Source: Plantago ovata (Eukaryota; Streptophyta; Magnoliopsida; Lamiales; Plantaginaceae). Taken from it: a stretch of DNA of 64,000 nucleotides. The notes under the pieces were generated by a model. That model saw nothing but the letters and a program-made list of their open reading frames with translations, was not told the DNA's origin and made no database searches. The stretch is taken from assembly GCA_028274465.1 (NCBI GenBank), contig CM051457.1, positions 65,756,496 through 65,820,495 on the forward strand, read 5' to 3'. The position numbers and the translations under genes were made by a program. The stretch's first letter is position 1. The number at the start of each line of letters is the position of its first letter. Positions 10,736-23,314 of the stretch are shown piece after piece.

Positions 10736-10943
10736 TCATAGGAAATCCTCAGCGTCATCAATTGGCTTCACATCTTCATCATCTCCGTCTTCAGAAACAG
10801 GAGCAACATCAGGTTTATGATCGGGTTCGAATCGCTGGCGGCGAGCTAGCTTGAGATTCTTCTTTGTCTGCTTCTTCAACGAAGCTCTAGCAGCTTTGGA
10901 GAGGCCTTGAATCCATGGCTTCTCTACGTCGCCGTTTTGCGAG
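10736..10943 (-). pseudogene. short acidic-tailed protein fragment, copy 2 (unrecognised)
   Basis: The uninterrupted version of the fragment: minus-strand frame from about GDVEKPWIQGLSKAARASLK through a basic stretch (KKQTKKNLKLARRQRF) to an acidic C-terminus (DDEDVKPIDDAEDFL) and TGA at 10738-10736. The frame stays open upstream to 11065 but there it crosses the TATA box, so that part is not believable protein. About 65 residues of real-looking sequence. No family recognised. Confidence 0.45.
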
Positions 10944-12385
10944 TAAGAAAGAGAAAGAGAAAGTACCGTCTGTATTCTATTAAAGGAAGAAGAAGGATGA
11001 TTTGCTAAAGGAACCTTATATTTATACATAATTACACTTTTACCACCGAAAATTTTAATGGTCATAACATGTTGTTGGTAAATTGCATTAATGGTACAAT
11101 AGAGACCGTCTTTCCTGAGAATTTTCGACTTTAATTAGGGGTTGGTCTCCTAGTAGACGGTCTATGGTATAGACCAATTTATATAAATTATAAAACTACG
11201 CCAAACATGAAGCTACAAAATAACTACAAAACTATTCAAAAAACTTGGTGGTCACCATGTAATAATTATAAATATAGGGACCTTTTAGAAAACTACCTTT
11301 CTTCTTCCTTCTAAATCTACACAGAAACCGAAAGACAAAACAGATCGATCTGTTTCTTCTTCATACGCGCTTCTACCTTATTTTCTCTCTCCTTTTCTTC
11401 ATCATCATCATCATCATCATGTATCATCTAGCTGCTCATCATAATCGTTGATCATCAAGCTACTCATCATCATCATCATCATCTCATCGGCGTCATCATC
11501 ATCATCTTCTCATCCTCTCACCTTGTTGCCTTCGTTGTTGAAAAGTATCTAGGTAATTATTTTATATACTTACATTCATGTTTTTCTTCAATTTACATCT
11601 AGATTTACGTTTCTTCTAGTTGTTTACATCTAGATTTATTGGTGATAGATACTTGTTGGTAATATATTTATGTTGAAACGGCGTTGTTCTAGCTATTTTA
11701 ATCTACATTTATGTAGTTATGTTGTTGGGTCAAAGTTTATTAGTAAGTCTCATGAGAGACCACCCTTAGAAAGAGACCATAGAGACCAATTTATATTAAT
11801 TATAAAACAACCCCAAAACAACTACTAGCTTTTAAAACACGCCATAACCCAACCAAAATCACATGGGATCATCACCATCGCCTACTCATCATGATTTTCA
11901 TATTTTTCATGGTGTATAAGCTTGAAAATCGACCGATTTGACATAGGTCAAGATTTTTTTTTAGTTCTTTCAATTGATGTTTGTAAGTGATAGATTTATG
12001 TTGAATCCACGTTGTTGTTGTTATTTGCATCTAGATATATGTAGATATGTATTTGAATCGAAGTATGTTGATGATAGATGTTAGCTTTTGCATCTAGATA
12101 TAGATTTATGTTCATCTCATGAATTTTTTACGTTCAGCGATATTTGCATGTTCTGTACAATATTGCCCATGTTCTAGCCAATATTGTCCATGTTCTAACC
12201 AATATGCTCACTGTTCAGATGCTTTGTTTTTTTAAACTTGTTTTGTGAGAAATTGGCCTATGCGATATGCACTATGTACTCAACAATATAATTCATGTTC
12301 TCAACAATATTGCCCATGTTCTGACCAGTATGCTCTGTTTGACAATTTTAAAAAGTAATCTACTATATATTTATGATTTTGTTTG

Positions 12386-12783
12386 AGAACATGAGAGATA
12401 TTCCCAGAAACATGGAAAATATTATGAGAAACATGGGTAGTAATCCCATGAACATGGGAGATATTCTCAGAAACATGAGTTCTATTTGGAGAAGCACATA
12501 ACATGGCACTTATATATAAAAACAAGTTCATGAAAGATATTATGAGAAACATGGCTAGTATTCCCATGAACATGGGAGATATTCTCAGAAACATGAGTTC
12601 TTTTGGAGAAACACAGATATGACACTTATATAAAAAAAAACAAGTTCATGGAAGATATTACGAGAAACATGGGTATTATTGCCATGAACATGGGAGATAT
12701 TCACTGAAACATGAAAGATATTCACTGAAACATGGAAGATATTCTCATAAACATGGGCTCTTTTGGAGAAACACAAATATGAC

Positions 12784-12816
<33 letters not shown>

Positions 12817-13760
12817 TATATATATATATATAAACAAGTTCATGGAAGATATTATGATAAATATGGGTAGTATTCCCATGAACATGGACGATATATTCAG
12901 AAACATGGTAATATTTAAACTCACATGGAACATGTACATTATCAATGAACTGTAATTAAGTACATGGGATATATTATGAGAAACATGGATAATATTTACA
13001 TAAACATGGGAGATATTCTCAACAAACATGGGTACTATTTCAAATATAAAAAAAATCCTTGTACATAAATCCAAGTACATTGGACATACTAATATTATGA
13101 CTACAATAATAACTATCTAACTTCTAATGACAATGATACTCTATTTTCTTAAATAGATACAGTCCTTTGTATCAACATTAATCAAATTGGATTTTTGCTT
13201 GCTTCCGGGATTAGTCCTCTTTTTCTTCTGTTGCACATCATTTACAAAAACAAAAACACAAACATAGACAATATTGTAAGGAATATAGGTAATAATCTTA
13301 AAAATATGAATCATAATTAGAACAAATATCAACATAGACTAAAAATCAAGATAAGAACATGGGACATATAAAAAAAATAATAATATGACATAATATAAGA
13401 AACATGGGTAATAATGTCCAAAACATGAGACATATGCTTAGAAACATGGGTAATAATTTGTAGATTATGTAAAGCTGCGTCCAATATAGAAACATCGAAA
13501 CGACAAAAAACAAGGATAACAACACCACGAAGACCAAATGGGGAAAACAATAAAGGAAGTATTGTTTACAACATGGAGAATATTATTGAGAACATGGGTT
13601 ATATTGCTGAGAACATAGTGTATATTGCAGAGGTCAAATTTTTCATAAAAACAGTTAAAAAACAGAGCATTAATACCAGTGAGTATATCGGTCAGAACAT
13701 GGACAATATTGGCTAGAACATGGGCAATATTGTACAGAACATGGCGAATATCACTGAACG
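12386..13760 (-). repeat. minus-oriented CCCATG motif array, copy 2
   Basis: Duplicate of the array at 8476-9830 with the same spacing and internal gap. Plus-oriented copies lie just to the left at 12150-12330. Confidence 0.7.
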
Positions 13761-14565
13761 TAAAAAATTCATGAGATGAATATAAATCTACATCTAGATG
13801 CAAAATCACTCAAATTCAGCATCACTCCAAACACATTCACAGGTATGCTCTACTACTTCATCAAACAATAAACCTCAATCTAGTAAATACAAGGAAAAAC
13901 TATGAAGAAACAATTCATCAAACAGGTAGTGTGCATTAGTAGTTACAAGGCAGATAAGTGTATACCAGAGCAACAAGCAACAGCGCCATCTAAGAATCAA
14001 ATCATTGGTCATCTAGAAGGATTAACACCATAGCACTAATTGAGGAACAATAACTACATGGTCATCTTCTTCCAATTATCATTATAAACACCTGGCCATC
14101 GATCCAATATTTATAGTCATTATAATTCAATTTATTAAGTGATCATCTACATCATCATGGCCATGGTGTTACCATGTGAAAGAAGAGCAACTAAGGGAAA
14201 CAATTGAATATTCATTGAGGTGGGATCGCTACGGACGGCGTGACGGAGTAGTTCTAGGTTTTCACATTGGGCTACTCTCGGCTACAGGGCGACGGATACT
14301 ACACCGCCATCGTCTCCCCCATCGACGCCGCACATATGCTGAGAGAAGAGAGAAGAAAAGAATGTAAGAGAGGAGAGAAGAGAGAGAGAGAAAGAGAAGA
14401 ATCGACAGATTCTGTATCTGTATGTCAGAGATAAAGAAAGAAGGATAATTTCACAAAGAACCATATATTTATGAGTTATTACCTTTTTACCACCGAATTT
14501 TTGTTACCTTTTATTAATTACATAATAGTCCGGTCTCTTTATAAGTTAAAAAGGGACGGTCTCTT

Positions 14566-15334
14566 ATCAAGACATAAGAACACTACTACTACTACTACTA
14601 CTACTACAGACACATAGGATCGGATCAGATCGTCTATCCACCGAAGAACAACCACAGATCCGGTGATCATAGGAAATCCTCAGCGTCATCAATTGGCTTC
14701 ACATCTTCATCATCTCCGTCTTCAGAAACAGGAGCAACATCAGGTTTATGATCGGGTTCGAATCGCTGGCGGCGAGCTAGCTTGAGATTCTTCTTTGTCT
14801 GCTTCTTCAACGAAGCTCTAGCAGCTTTGGAGAGGCCTTGAATCCATGGCTTCTCTACGTCGCCGTTTTGCGAGTAAGAAAGAGAAAGAGAAAGAGAAAG
14901 TACCGTCTGTATTATATTAAAGGAAGAAGAAGGATGATTTGCTAAAGGAACCTTATATTTATACATAATTACACTTTTACCACCGAAAATTTTAATGGTC
15001 ATAACATGTTGTTGGTAAATTGCATTAATGGTACAATAGAGACCGTCTTTCCTGAGAATTTTCGACTTTAATTAGGGGTTGGTCTCCTAGTAGACGGTCT
15101 CTAGTATAGACCAATTTATATAAATTATAAAACTACGCCAAACATGAAGCTACAAAATAACTACAAAACTATTCAAAAAACTTGGTGGTCACCATGTAAT
15201 AATTATAAATATAGGGACCTTTTAGAAAACTACCTTTCTTCTTCCTTCTAAATCTACACAGAAACCGAAAGACAAAACAGATCGATCTGTTTCTTCTTCA
15301 TACGCGCTTCTACCTTATTTTCTCTCTCCTTTTC

Positions 15335-15369
<35 letters not shown>

Positions 15370-15690
15370 GTATCATCTAGCTGCTCATCATAATCGTTGA
15401 TGATCAAGCTACTCATCATCATCATCATCATCTCATCGGCGTCATCATCATCATCTTCTCATCCTCTCACCTTGTTGCCTTCGTTGTTGAAAAGTATCTA
15501 GGTAATTATTTTATATACTTACATTCATGTTTTTCTTCAATTTACATCTAGATTTACGTTTCTTCTAGTTGTTTACATCTAGATTTATTGGTGATAGATA
15601 CTTGTTGGTAATATATTTATGTTGAAACGGCGTTGTTCTAGCTATTTTAATCTACATTTATGTAGTTATGTTGTTGGTCAAAGTTTATTG
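14566..15690. repeat. 3.9-kb tandem unit, partial copy 3
   Basis: Repeats the first 1.1 kb of the unit (coding fragment and both central promoters, with a longer CAT run at 15338-15369) and then diverges at GTCAAAGTTTATT. Beyond that it continues into related but older sequence, so the break coincides with the insertion seen in copies 1 and 2 rather than with a clean unit end. Confidence 0.75.
14667..14873 (-). pseudogene. short acidic-tailed protein fragment, copy 3 (unrecognised)
   Basis: Same fragment as in copy 2, with intact frame and the same TGA end at 14669-14667. All three copies keep the TATA box at the same distance. Confidence 0.45.
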
Positions 15691-16905
<1,215 letters not shown>

Positions 16906-16910
16906 GTATA

Positions 16911-17394
16911 ATCTTGTAAAACATTATTGTTTTATTAAATAATTTATTGTATTGAAATGAATGGAGTAAATACATAATCTTCACATAATGACTTCAAACG
17001 TAACCAAAAAATAACTAATTGAGTAATTAAACTTAACACTAGTGGTGTTTTATAAATATATATAGTTTTTGTAGTTATGCAATTACTAGTTTTGAATTGA
17101 ACTATATTAGACATACGAAAAGTATTCTTCCGATGAGTTAAGAACCATCAGATACATCTCTAGGCTTTGTAAACATTCAATTTCGAAATCTGCAATGCGT
17201 CTTTCGCATGTTAATTGGTGTTCTTCACCAGTTGAATATATATTGTCATGTGCGTCATTATCTCTTGCCATTTTATTTTATCGATGCCTTTTGTTATGTT
17301 GATGCCGAAATATGGACGATATCCAAATTCCAATTGGCCTAGCTAGTATCCTCAGGTTCTCTATCATCAGGGCTAAATTGTCGTAAATAAAATA
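16911..17394. other. AT-rich spacer, nothing recognised
   Basis: No ORF, repeat family or RNA gene seen between the microsatellite and the MITE. Confidence 0.6.
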
Positions 17395-17655
17395 CTTCCT
17401 CCGTCCAATATATAATAAGTGTAACATTTGGTTTTATAATTGACTTTTTCGAGGATTAGTTTGACATCAAGTTAATTGTAAATCATTCAAGTAAAATAAT
17501 TAAAAAATTATATTATGAAAATATAAACATTCTAGTTTTATGATATGAAGTTTGTAATTATTTTTATCGTATGATTTCAGAATAATTTAAGGTCAAAATG
17601 ACCATCGAAAAAGTCAACAAAATCAAGTGTTACATTTATTATTGGACCGGGAAAG
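17395..17655. mobile_element. Stowaway-like MITE
   Basis: 261 bp flanked by TA dinucleotides (17393-17394 and 17656-17657), the Tc1/Mariner target duplication. The ends are terminal inverted repeats: CTTCCTCCGTCCAATA on the left and CTTTCCCGGTCCAATA read inward from the right, continuing AATGTAACACTTG on both sides with small differences. The inner part also pairs (GACTTTTTCGA). No coding capacity. Mobilised in trans by mariner transposases in plants. Confidence 0.85.
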
Positions 17656-17898
17656 TATGTCTTTTTTTTCATAAGAACATATCATGGTTATTTTTAAATT
17701 AAGTATAGTACAACCATACAACTTTATATTAAAAAGTAAAGATTTAAGAGAAGAATAAATAAAAAAGAAAAACATTACGTCCATAAGATTCGAACCGAAC
17801 ACCTTCAACTAAAATAATGATATTCGAACCAAACACCTTCAATAAAAAGAATAATACAAAAAATGGAGAAAAATTACGCCAACAGGATTCGAACCCAG
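17656..17898 (-). repeat. three tRNA-like B-box copies, possible SINE debris
   Basis: On the minus strand GGTTCGAATC-like B-box cores occur at 17796-17787, 17830-17821 and 17896-17885 (GGGTTCGAATCC), the first two linked by a repeated GAAGGTGTT[T/C]GGTTCGAAT block. No A box or tRNA cloverleaf is visible. This could be duplicated SINE heads or degraded tRNA-related sequence. An LTR inserted directly after the last box. Confidence 0.35.
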
Positions 17899-19089
17899 TG
17901 TAAGAAAATACGGTCAGAATTACCCCTAGGGTAGTGCAGCGGAATTTCAAAATTTTCTTAACATGCATACTAATTGATCATGCATATAACGTATATTGAA
18001 ACACATCAGTTAGGAGACTTACAATACTCCAAAAGCAAGAATTAAAACAGCATTGATAGCCCAATCGATATGATCTTCGTAATAGTCTGGTGTATCTTCT
18101 CCTTCATTGAAGTCGAAGATATCTAATATGCTTTCCTGAATATCTGCAAGACAATAAATGTTAGTTTCCAGCTCCTTCGAACCTTAACCTTTGTATCCAC
18201 GGATGAACAACTTATCGAGAGAATGCTAGGATATTCTCGAGTCAAACTCAGTTGACCAGAGAGAGAGAGGGGGGGGGGGGGGGGGGCGCAGTGGCTAGAG
18301 GTAGGAGAGAGAGAGATTTTTCTTGAGAGAATAGAAGAGTGAATAATAATGCATATAAGAAAAGCTCTCTAACCATCTACTTATATAGTATATAAGTAGT
18401 CAATAGAAGTCTAAAGAACATTCTTTAAGACTACTAACAGGAATAAGAATTCTAATTCTTATTGCACAAGTAAACCTTTGTGTCTAGGTTCATTCCCTAA
18501 TTAAATCATAACTCAATTCGGAAAACTTGCCCCTTAAGTTTGAATGGAGGAAGGAGTCCTCATTCACCCATTCGGCCGCCCTTATGGAGGGAGTATGTGG
18601 GTCCCACTTTTGGGACCCACATGCAAGTCTAAGGCAATTATAACTCTATTAGATTTTGTCCATGTGCATATATTAATCTTTAATTAATATATCTTTTTAA
18701 TTCCAACCTCTATTATATTTCCAAAATATAATCTTTAATTGTATTTTCATAAATACAATTAATTCAATTAATATTCCCAAGATATTAATTGTGCCACATA
18801 TAATTAAAATTAATGTCGATTAATTATAATCCCATCTCTATGGTCACGCGGATAAGCTGAATCACCACATAGTGTGACCCATAGGGCCTCAGTGTATTAA
18901 ACTAGTGACATCACTAGGCATCATGGGATTCCTAGACGGTCCCATTTGCAATATTAATACATGAGGATGTTTGAGAGATTTCTCAAAGCTACCCTGTCGT
19001 TGTAGAAGCATGTTGCACTCAATGCGGCGATGGTAAGGTCCTTTCATCTGACTGACTCGAATGCATCTAGGATCGATGATGTGTTTATC
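17899..19089 (-). mobile_element. truncated LTR of the copia-2 family
   Basis: Reverse complement of the last roughly 1.2 kb of the copia-2 LTR: it begins TGTAAGAAAATACGG (copia-2 LTR ends CCGTATTTTCTTACA at 48605) and runs to CTAGGATCGATGATGTGTTT, matching copia-2 LTR sequence near 47390. It is cut at 19089 by copia-1. The missing part of the LTR does not reappear on the other side of copia-1 at 43831. A G-run at 18269-18286 and the GAGAGA stretch are inside it. Confidence 0.8.
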
Positions 19090-19698
19090 TGTTAGGAAAC
19101 TTGTAATTTTGATGAGCAATTAACCATTCTAAATTAAGGAAAGTCCAGTAACTAGTACTCTTAAGGTCCATAGGAATTTAGAATTTTAAGGACATTCTAA
19201 AAGAGGAACGTTTGCTGAAAGACTTAGTGTAGGTACTAGTTAGGTTGTTTTGTTTGTTGATGATGTACTTTCTTTTTACAAACGAACTATTGAAGACCTA
19301 GAACCGCTCAGAAAGTTGAAGATTCGAAGACTGAAGACTTAGAAGAATTCTGAGAAAGGTATCTATAAAGGCACATGTTGCTTCAGAAAGTGAGATTTTC
19401 AGCAACAACTTGCATAAGTGAAAATCTATATGACAGAGTAGGTTGTGCTTGCTGAAACTGAGACTGACCACTTGCTGACAACATATGTGACCTCCTTGCT
19501 GAAGAGTACTTGCATTTTGGCTCCAACGTTCATATTTGAATTTCATTCAAATGAACATTAAATGCAAAAGTAAGCATGCGAAGAACATGAAGACTAGAAG
19601 ACAAATAAAGGACGCTGCTGAAAGTACAAAAGCAAGATAGTGACATCTTAAGGAACAAAGCCTTAGAATTTGAAATTCAAACGGATCCCTTGATTCAC

Positions 19699-19706
19699 TA
19701 TAAATA
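19699..19706 (+). promoter_or_regulatory. TATA box in copia-1 5' LTR
   Basis: TATAAATA in CACTATAAATAGAGGTC. Conserved in the 3' LTR at 34764-34771. Likely drives the genomic transcript. Confidence 0.7.
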
Positions 19707-20442
19707 GAGGTCATCCGGCAAAGAGTTGAAGTGTGTCAACAACGTGATCAAACTCTCACTTGTGCTTAAATACTCAAACCCTTCTATACTCTTTACTGTC
19801 ATTGATCTGTTTCAATACTTAAAGCTTGAAAAAGCTACTTGTGAAGAAGTAGAACATTCACGGCTAAGAAATTAGTTAAGTGTTCTTTCTTTCGAACAAG
19901 AACAAGTCTTGACACCAGAAACAATCTAACTTGTTTACTGCAAAGTATTCAAAGTTTTGTTTCTTAGATTAATTGATGTAGATGAATAAGTTATATCCAA
20001 GTCATCTCATCCCAAACCTCTCTAACTGATAAACACCCTTTTTCATGCGTGAAGTTCAGGGGGAATTCAATCAAGCATAGTGTTGCTGTTTATAAGTCCC
20101 AAGTTTGGTGAAGAACAAGGTTTCGTTCTCTATATTAGGGTGGAAACGAAGCAAGTGTGCTTTGATTTCTGTAGAATCGTTCTAGATAGGTGTTGTAATG
20201 AACCTCAAACTTATCTTAGTGGATTCAGTCCTAGAAAGGACAAAGTGGATTAGTTGAGAGATTACGCCACTCTCAGATACCACTATAAAAGTGTTTGTGT
20301 GATTTACTTTACTGCATTTAGTTTTCAGCAAGCATATCTATCTGTACACTGTCACTCTGCTCACTTGCTGAAACTATCACTTACTGAAAAACACTTATTG
20401 TATAAAGACTTCCGCACTCTGTTTTTAAGTATCAGTAAAACT

Positions 20443-21642
20443 TGATGAATGTGTAGTTTACACTTTCATTTGAGTCTTTTTCACCTATTTTAGATATCCT
20501 CTATGTTAATTTAGCTATATTTTAGTGCATTTTATTAGAATAGTGTCACGTTTCCCTTTAGTTTTTATTTTACAGGTTTTGGTTGAAAAACGAGGTTTTC
20601 CGAGCAATTATATTGAAGTAGACAAGGAATTGGTGTTCCAGAAGCCTAATTGGAGTATCTGAAAGATTCCGGATAGGATTTGAAGTCTAGGGGTCGAGTA
20701 TGAAGGCTAAAAGGTCACTAGAAGGAAGAAACCGAGTCCGAAAAGGGGAGGAAATCCAAAAACGCATCGAAAACGCGTAAAGGGCCGAAAAACACTCCCG
20801 GGCGAGTCACCCAGGACGTGGGGCGAATTGCTCCACACCAGGCGAATCGCCCGGTGTGTGGGGCCCTTCGCCCCACACAATTCGAATGCCTATATATATG
20901 AGCTCAGTTTTCTCCATTTTTCATACTTTTCCAAACCTTTTCTCTCACCTTTCTCAGTAGTTTTAGGTAGGAATTCTCCAGAGCCTGTTCTTGGGGTTCT
21001 TAGCTTAGGAGATACTTTTTCTTAGCAATTTGGAGCTTGTATGATCGCGATTCTTCGGAGATTGACAACCTTCAGTAACATTGTATCTTACAGTTTTTCT
21101 ATTTATATTTATATATCTTTCATCATGTTTTCATTCATTCGTGGTATGATTTTTGTTGATTGCATGACAACTATGAGTAGCTAAACTTCTCGTTGGTGAT
21201 AGTATGTGATTTCTTAGTGAAGGGTTAATAATTATGCTAATGGCTATATCGCGCATTATACTCTGAGTTATTGCTTTATTTCTTTAATCTATCTAAATCT
21301 ATATCTTCGTAGTGTTGAATAATTATGGAACACAACTGGACAATTCATTGATCAAAGATCTCCATGCAAGACCGAGGAATTTATGCATGATTATTAACCT
21401 GCTATGCTTTGAATGACCATACTATCGCCAATCTCCATTATCTGTTAAGAAAAACCTTTGCTAAGACGTCTGTTGATTTTATATTCTTAAGTTAGATTAG
21501 ATAAAGCTAGTTATAGTCCTTAGAGATCGACACTCGAGGTTATTCTACTGCTACACTACGGTTTTCGTTGTAGTTGTGAATTGCCTTTGGCTAAATACAA
21601 ATTTATTTGATTAGTTGGAACCCGACAATCCAACGTTCATCA
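20443..21642 (+). mobile_element. solo LTR of the A/B/C family inside copia-1 5' LTR
   Basis: 1200 bp starting TGATGAAT and ending GTTCATCA, flanked by the direct repeat AAACT (20438-20442 and 21643-21647). The empty site is present in the copia-1 3' LTR near 43670 (CAGTAAAACTCGTTACTG), which proves the insertion and its TSD. It carries four GGGCGA/TCGCCC-type palindromes at 20795-20880 just before a TATATATA. A solo LTR arises by recombination between the two LTRs of a full element. Confidence 0.95.
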
Positions 21643-21812
21643 AAACTCGTTACTGAAAAGGAACTAGTACTTGCTGAGAAAGTTAAGTATCAGCAAACTC
21701 ATTACTGAAAAGTAATAAGCCCTTGCTGAGAAAGTTTTTAAACGACGAAAGTTTGACAAGACTATTCAACCCCCCCCCTAGTCTTTTCTTGTTGTTTAAA
21801 GGGACCAACAAG

Positions 21813-21824
21813 TGGTATTAGAGA
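21813..21824 (+). promoter_or_regulatory. tRNA-iMet primer binding site, copia-1
   Basis: TGGTATTAGAGA, two bases after the LTR. It differs from the canonical TGGTATCAGAGC at two positions, in keeping with decay. Confidence 0.75.
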
Positions 21825-21904
21825 TGGAGGTTCTTTAACCTTCAGCACTGAACCTAGATCCCCTTAGGTGCTTTCTGTAAATCACTCTCACTTAATCATT
21901 AGGA

Positions 21905-22934
21905 GACGCTCCCTTGCTGAAGCTGGAAAACTATGAAAAATGGCGAAACAACAAGATGTTACATCTTGAGGCCATTAGTGATGAAATGGTCACTGTCATT
22001 AATGATGGACCTATCAAGATCACTAAAATTGAGAGAAGTTTCCTCACAAAACCACGGATCCTACTGGTAAGGAAACTATCTTAGGAGAACCGGTTGACGC
22101 CGCTGTTCAAAAACCAAGAGAGGAATGGACTTCCGACTAAGCTAAGAGATTCCGTCTTGATGGCCAAGCAAGAAACATCATCATTCGATCAACTCCGGAT
22201 CTCAGAAAGAAGGTTTAGGTGCAACGTATGAAGGTGATGACGTAATAATCTTGAGTAAAGACAAATCACCAATTACCTTTGTACGCGCAGCTGATAGTGG
22301 TCAACCAGAACTCTATCAGATTGGTCAATCTAAGGTTGCTGAAAAATGCAATCAAGTACCTACGACCGTAAAGCCCGTTGTTGCTACTCAAAGTAACAAG
22401 ACTTTAAAAGGAAAACAAGTTGCTGAAAAACAAACTGTAAAGAAAAAGGATGATGTAAAGCATTCCGCCAAACAAGTTGCTGAAAAGCAATTTGTTAAGT
22501 CAAAAGACAAGATTATTAAAAGTAATCAGAAGACCTTTGATGAAAAACCTGAATCAAGTAAGGTTGCTGAGACAAAAGCTCAGCATTCTCCAAAAAGTGG
22601 ACTCGGTTTCAAAACCAAGCAAAGTCAGCAAAGATACTTCAAAGAGATGAATAAAACCAAGCCTAAGAGTTCTGACAAAACTCAAAACGCTAGGGCCAGA
22701 AGGAACCTTGCTAGAAAAGAACTTACTGAAAAGTATGTTCAACAAACAGGTCAACCGAGCAAGACACCACATCAGAAAGTGGATTTGATCAGCACGAGTC
22801 AAAAGTCTTTCGGCTCAAAACCTCCTAGTTCCTCAGCAAGTAGAAAACAAGTCAAAGTTGAAAAACATAAGACTTGGGTTTTCACTGGACGCATTCTTGA
22901 ACATGTTAATGGACATCCAATATTGGATAATTAA
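21905..22934 (+). pseudogene. decayed Gag, copia-1
   Basis: The start matches copia Gag (LENYEKWRNNKMLHLEAISD), then stops and frameshifts occur. A later piece, EEWTSD.AKRFRLDGQARN, is recognisable, then most of the UBN2-type core is missing. From 22251 a 227-codon frame resumes, lysine-rich with repeated KQVAEKQ units, and ends at 22934. No CCHC knuckle remains. The repeats come from the TTGCTGA heptamer that pervades this element. Confidence 0.65.
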
Positions 22935-22939
22935 CTTGT

Positions 22940-23314
22940 TTGCTCTTGATTGTGCAGACTTCAGCCACGGAGATAAACAATGCAATCTGGCACTTTGACA
23001 GTGGTTGTGGAAAGCACATGACGGGCAACAAGAATAACCTTATAAACTATAGATGGTGGTCTAAAGGTCCAACAATAAGGTTTGCTGGTGGAGACTCTGA
23101 TTCTACAAAAGGTTATGGTGACGTGAAGTTAGGATGCATTACCATTTCAGGAGTTCTTTATGTCAGAAATCTTAAGTTTAACCTTTTCAGCATGAGTCAA
23201 TTCGCTAATAAAGGATACTTCATCAAAATCAAAAGTGATGAATGTAAACTTATAGACTTGAGACAAAGAAGGTTATTATGGTTGCTAGAAGATCAGGAGG
23301 TTTGTACACTGTAG
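22940..23314 (+). pseudogene. copia protease domain, copia-1
   Basis: Contains WHFDSGCGKHMTGNKNNL, the copia aspartic protease active site (DSG), and the downstream GVLYVRNLKFNLFSMSQ block that precedes the GAG-pre-integrase region. The frame changes near 23278, where the integrase frame begins. Confidence 0.85.

Larger units (their letters stand above)
10638..14565. repeat. 3.9-kb tandem unit, copy 2
   Basis: Same contents and order as copy 1 with a few substitutions and simple-repeat length changes (for example a longer CA/TA tract near 12783-12832). The high similarity over 3.9 kb, including non-coding parts, indicates a recent head-to-tail duplication or an assembly duplication. Confidence 0.85.
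19090..21810 (+). repeat. 5' LTR of copia-1, split by a solo LTR
   Basis: About 1.5 kb of LTR once the 20443-21642 insertion and its duplicated 5 bp are removed. TATAAATA at 19699-19706. Compared with the 3' LTR it lacks roughly 50 bp near 19260 and has scattered differences, so the two LTRs are not young and may have separate histories. Confidence 0.85.

Noticed and set aside
8401..13809. Many minus-strand ORFs rich in M, F, I, H, V (MFLRISPMFMGILAMF-like) and similar plus frames
   Set aside because: They are translations of the CATG motif array. Several frames are open at once, no start context or domain is seen, and the peptides repeat with the DNA period.
17885..17896. A tRNA gene
   Set aside because: Only a B-box core; no A box, anticodon arm or acceptor pairing.
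17899..19089. A complete copia-2 family solo LTR
   Set aside because: Only the 3' 1.2 kb is present and the right side is cut by copia-1; no TSD can be shown.
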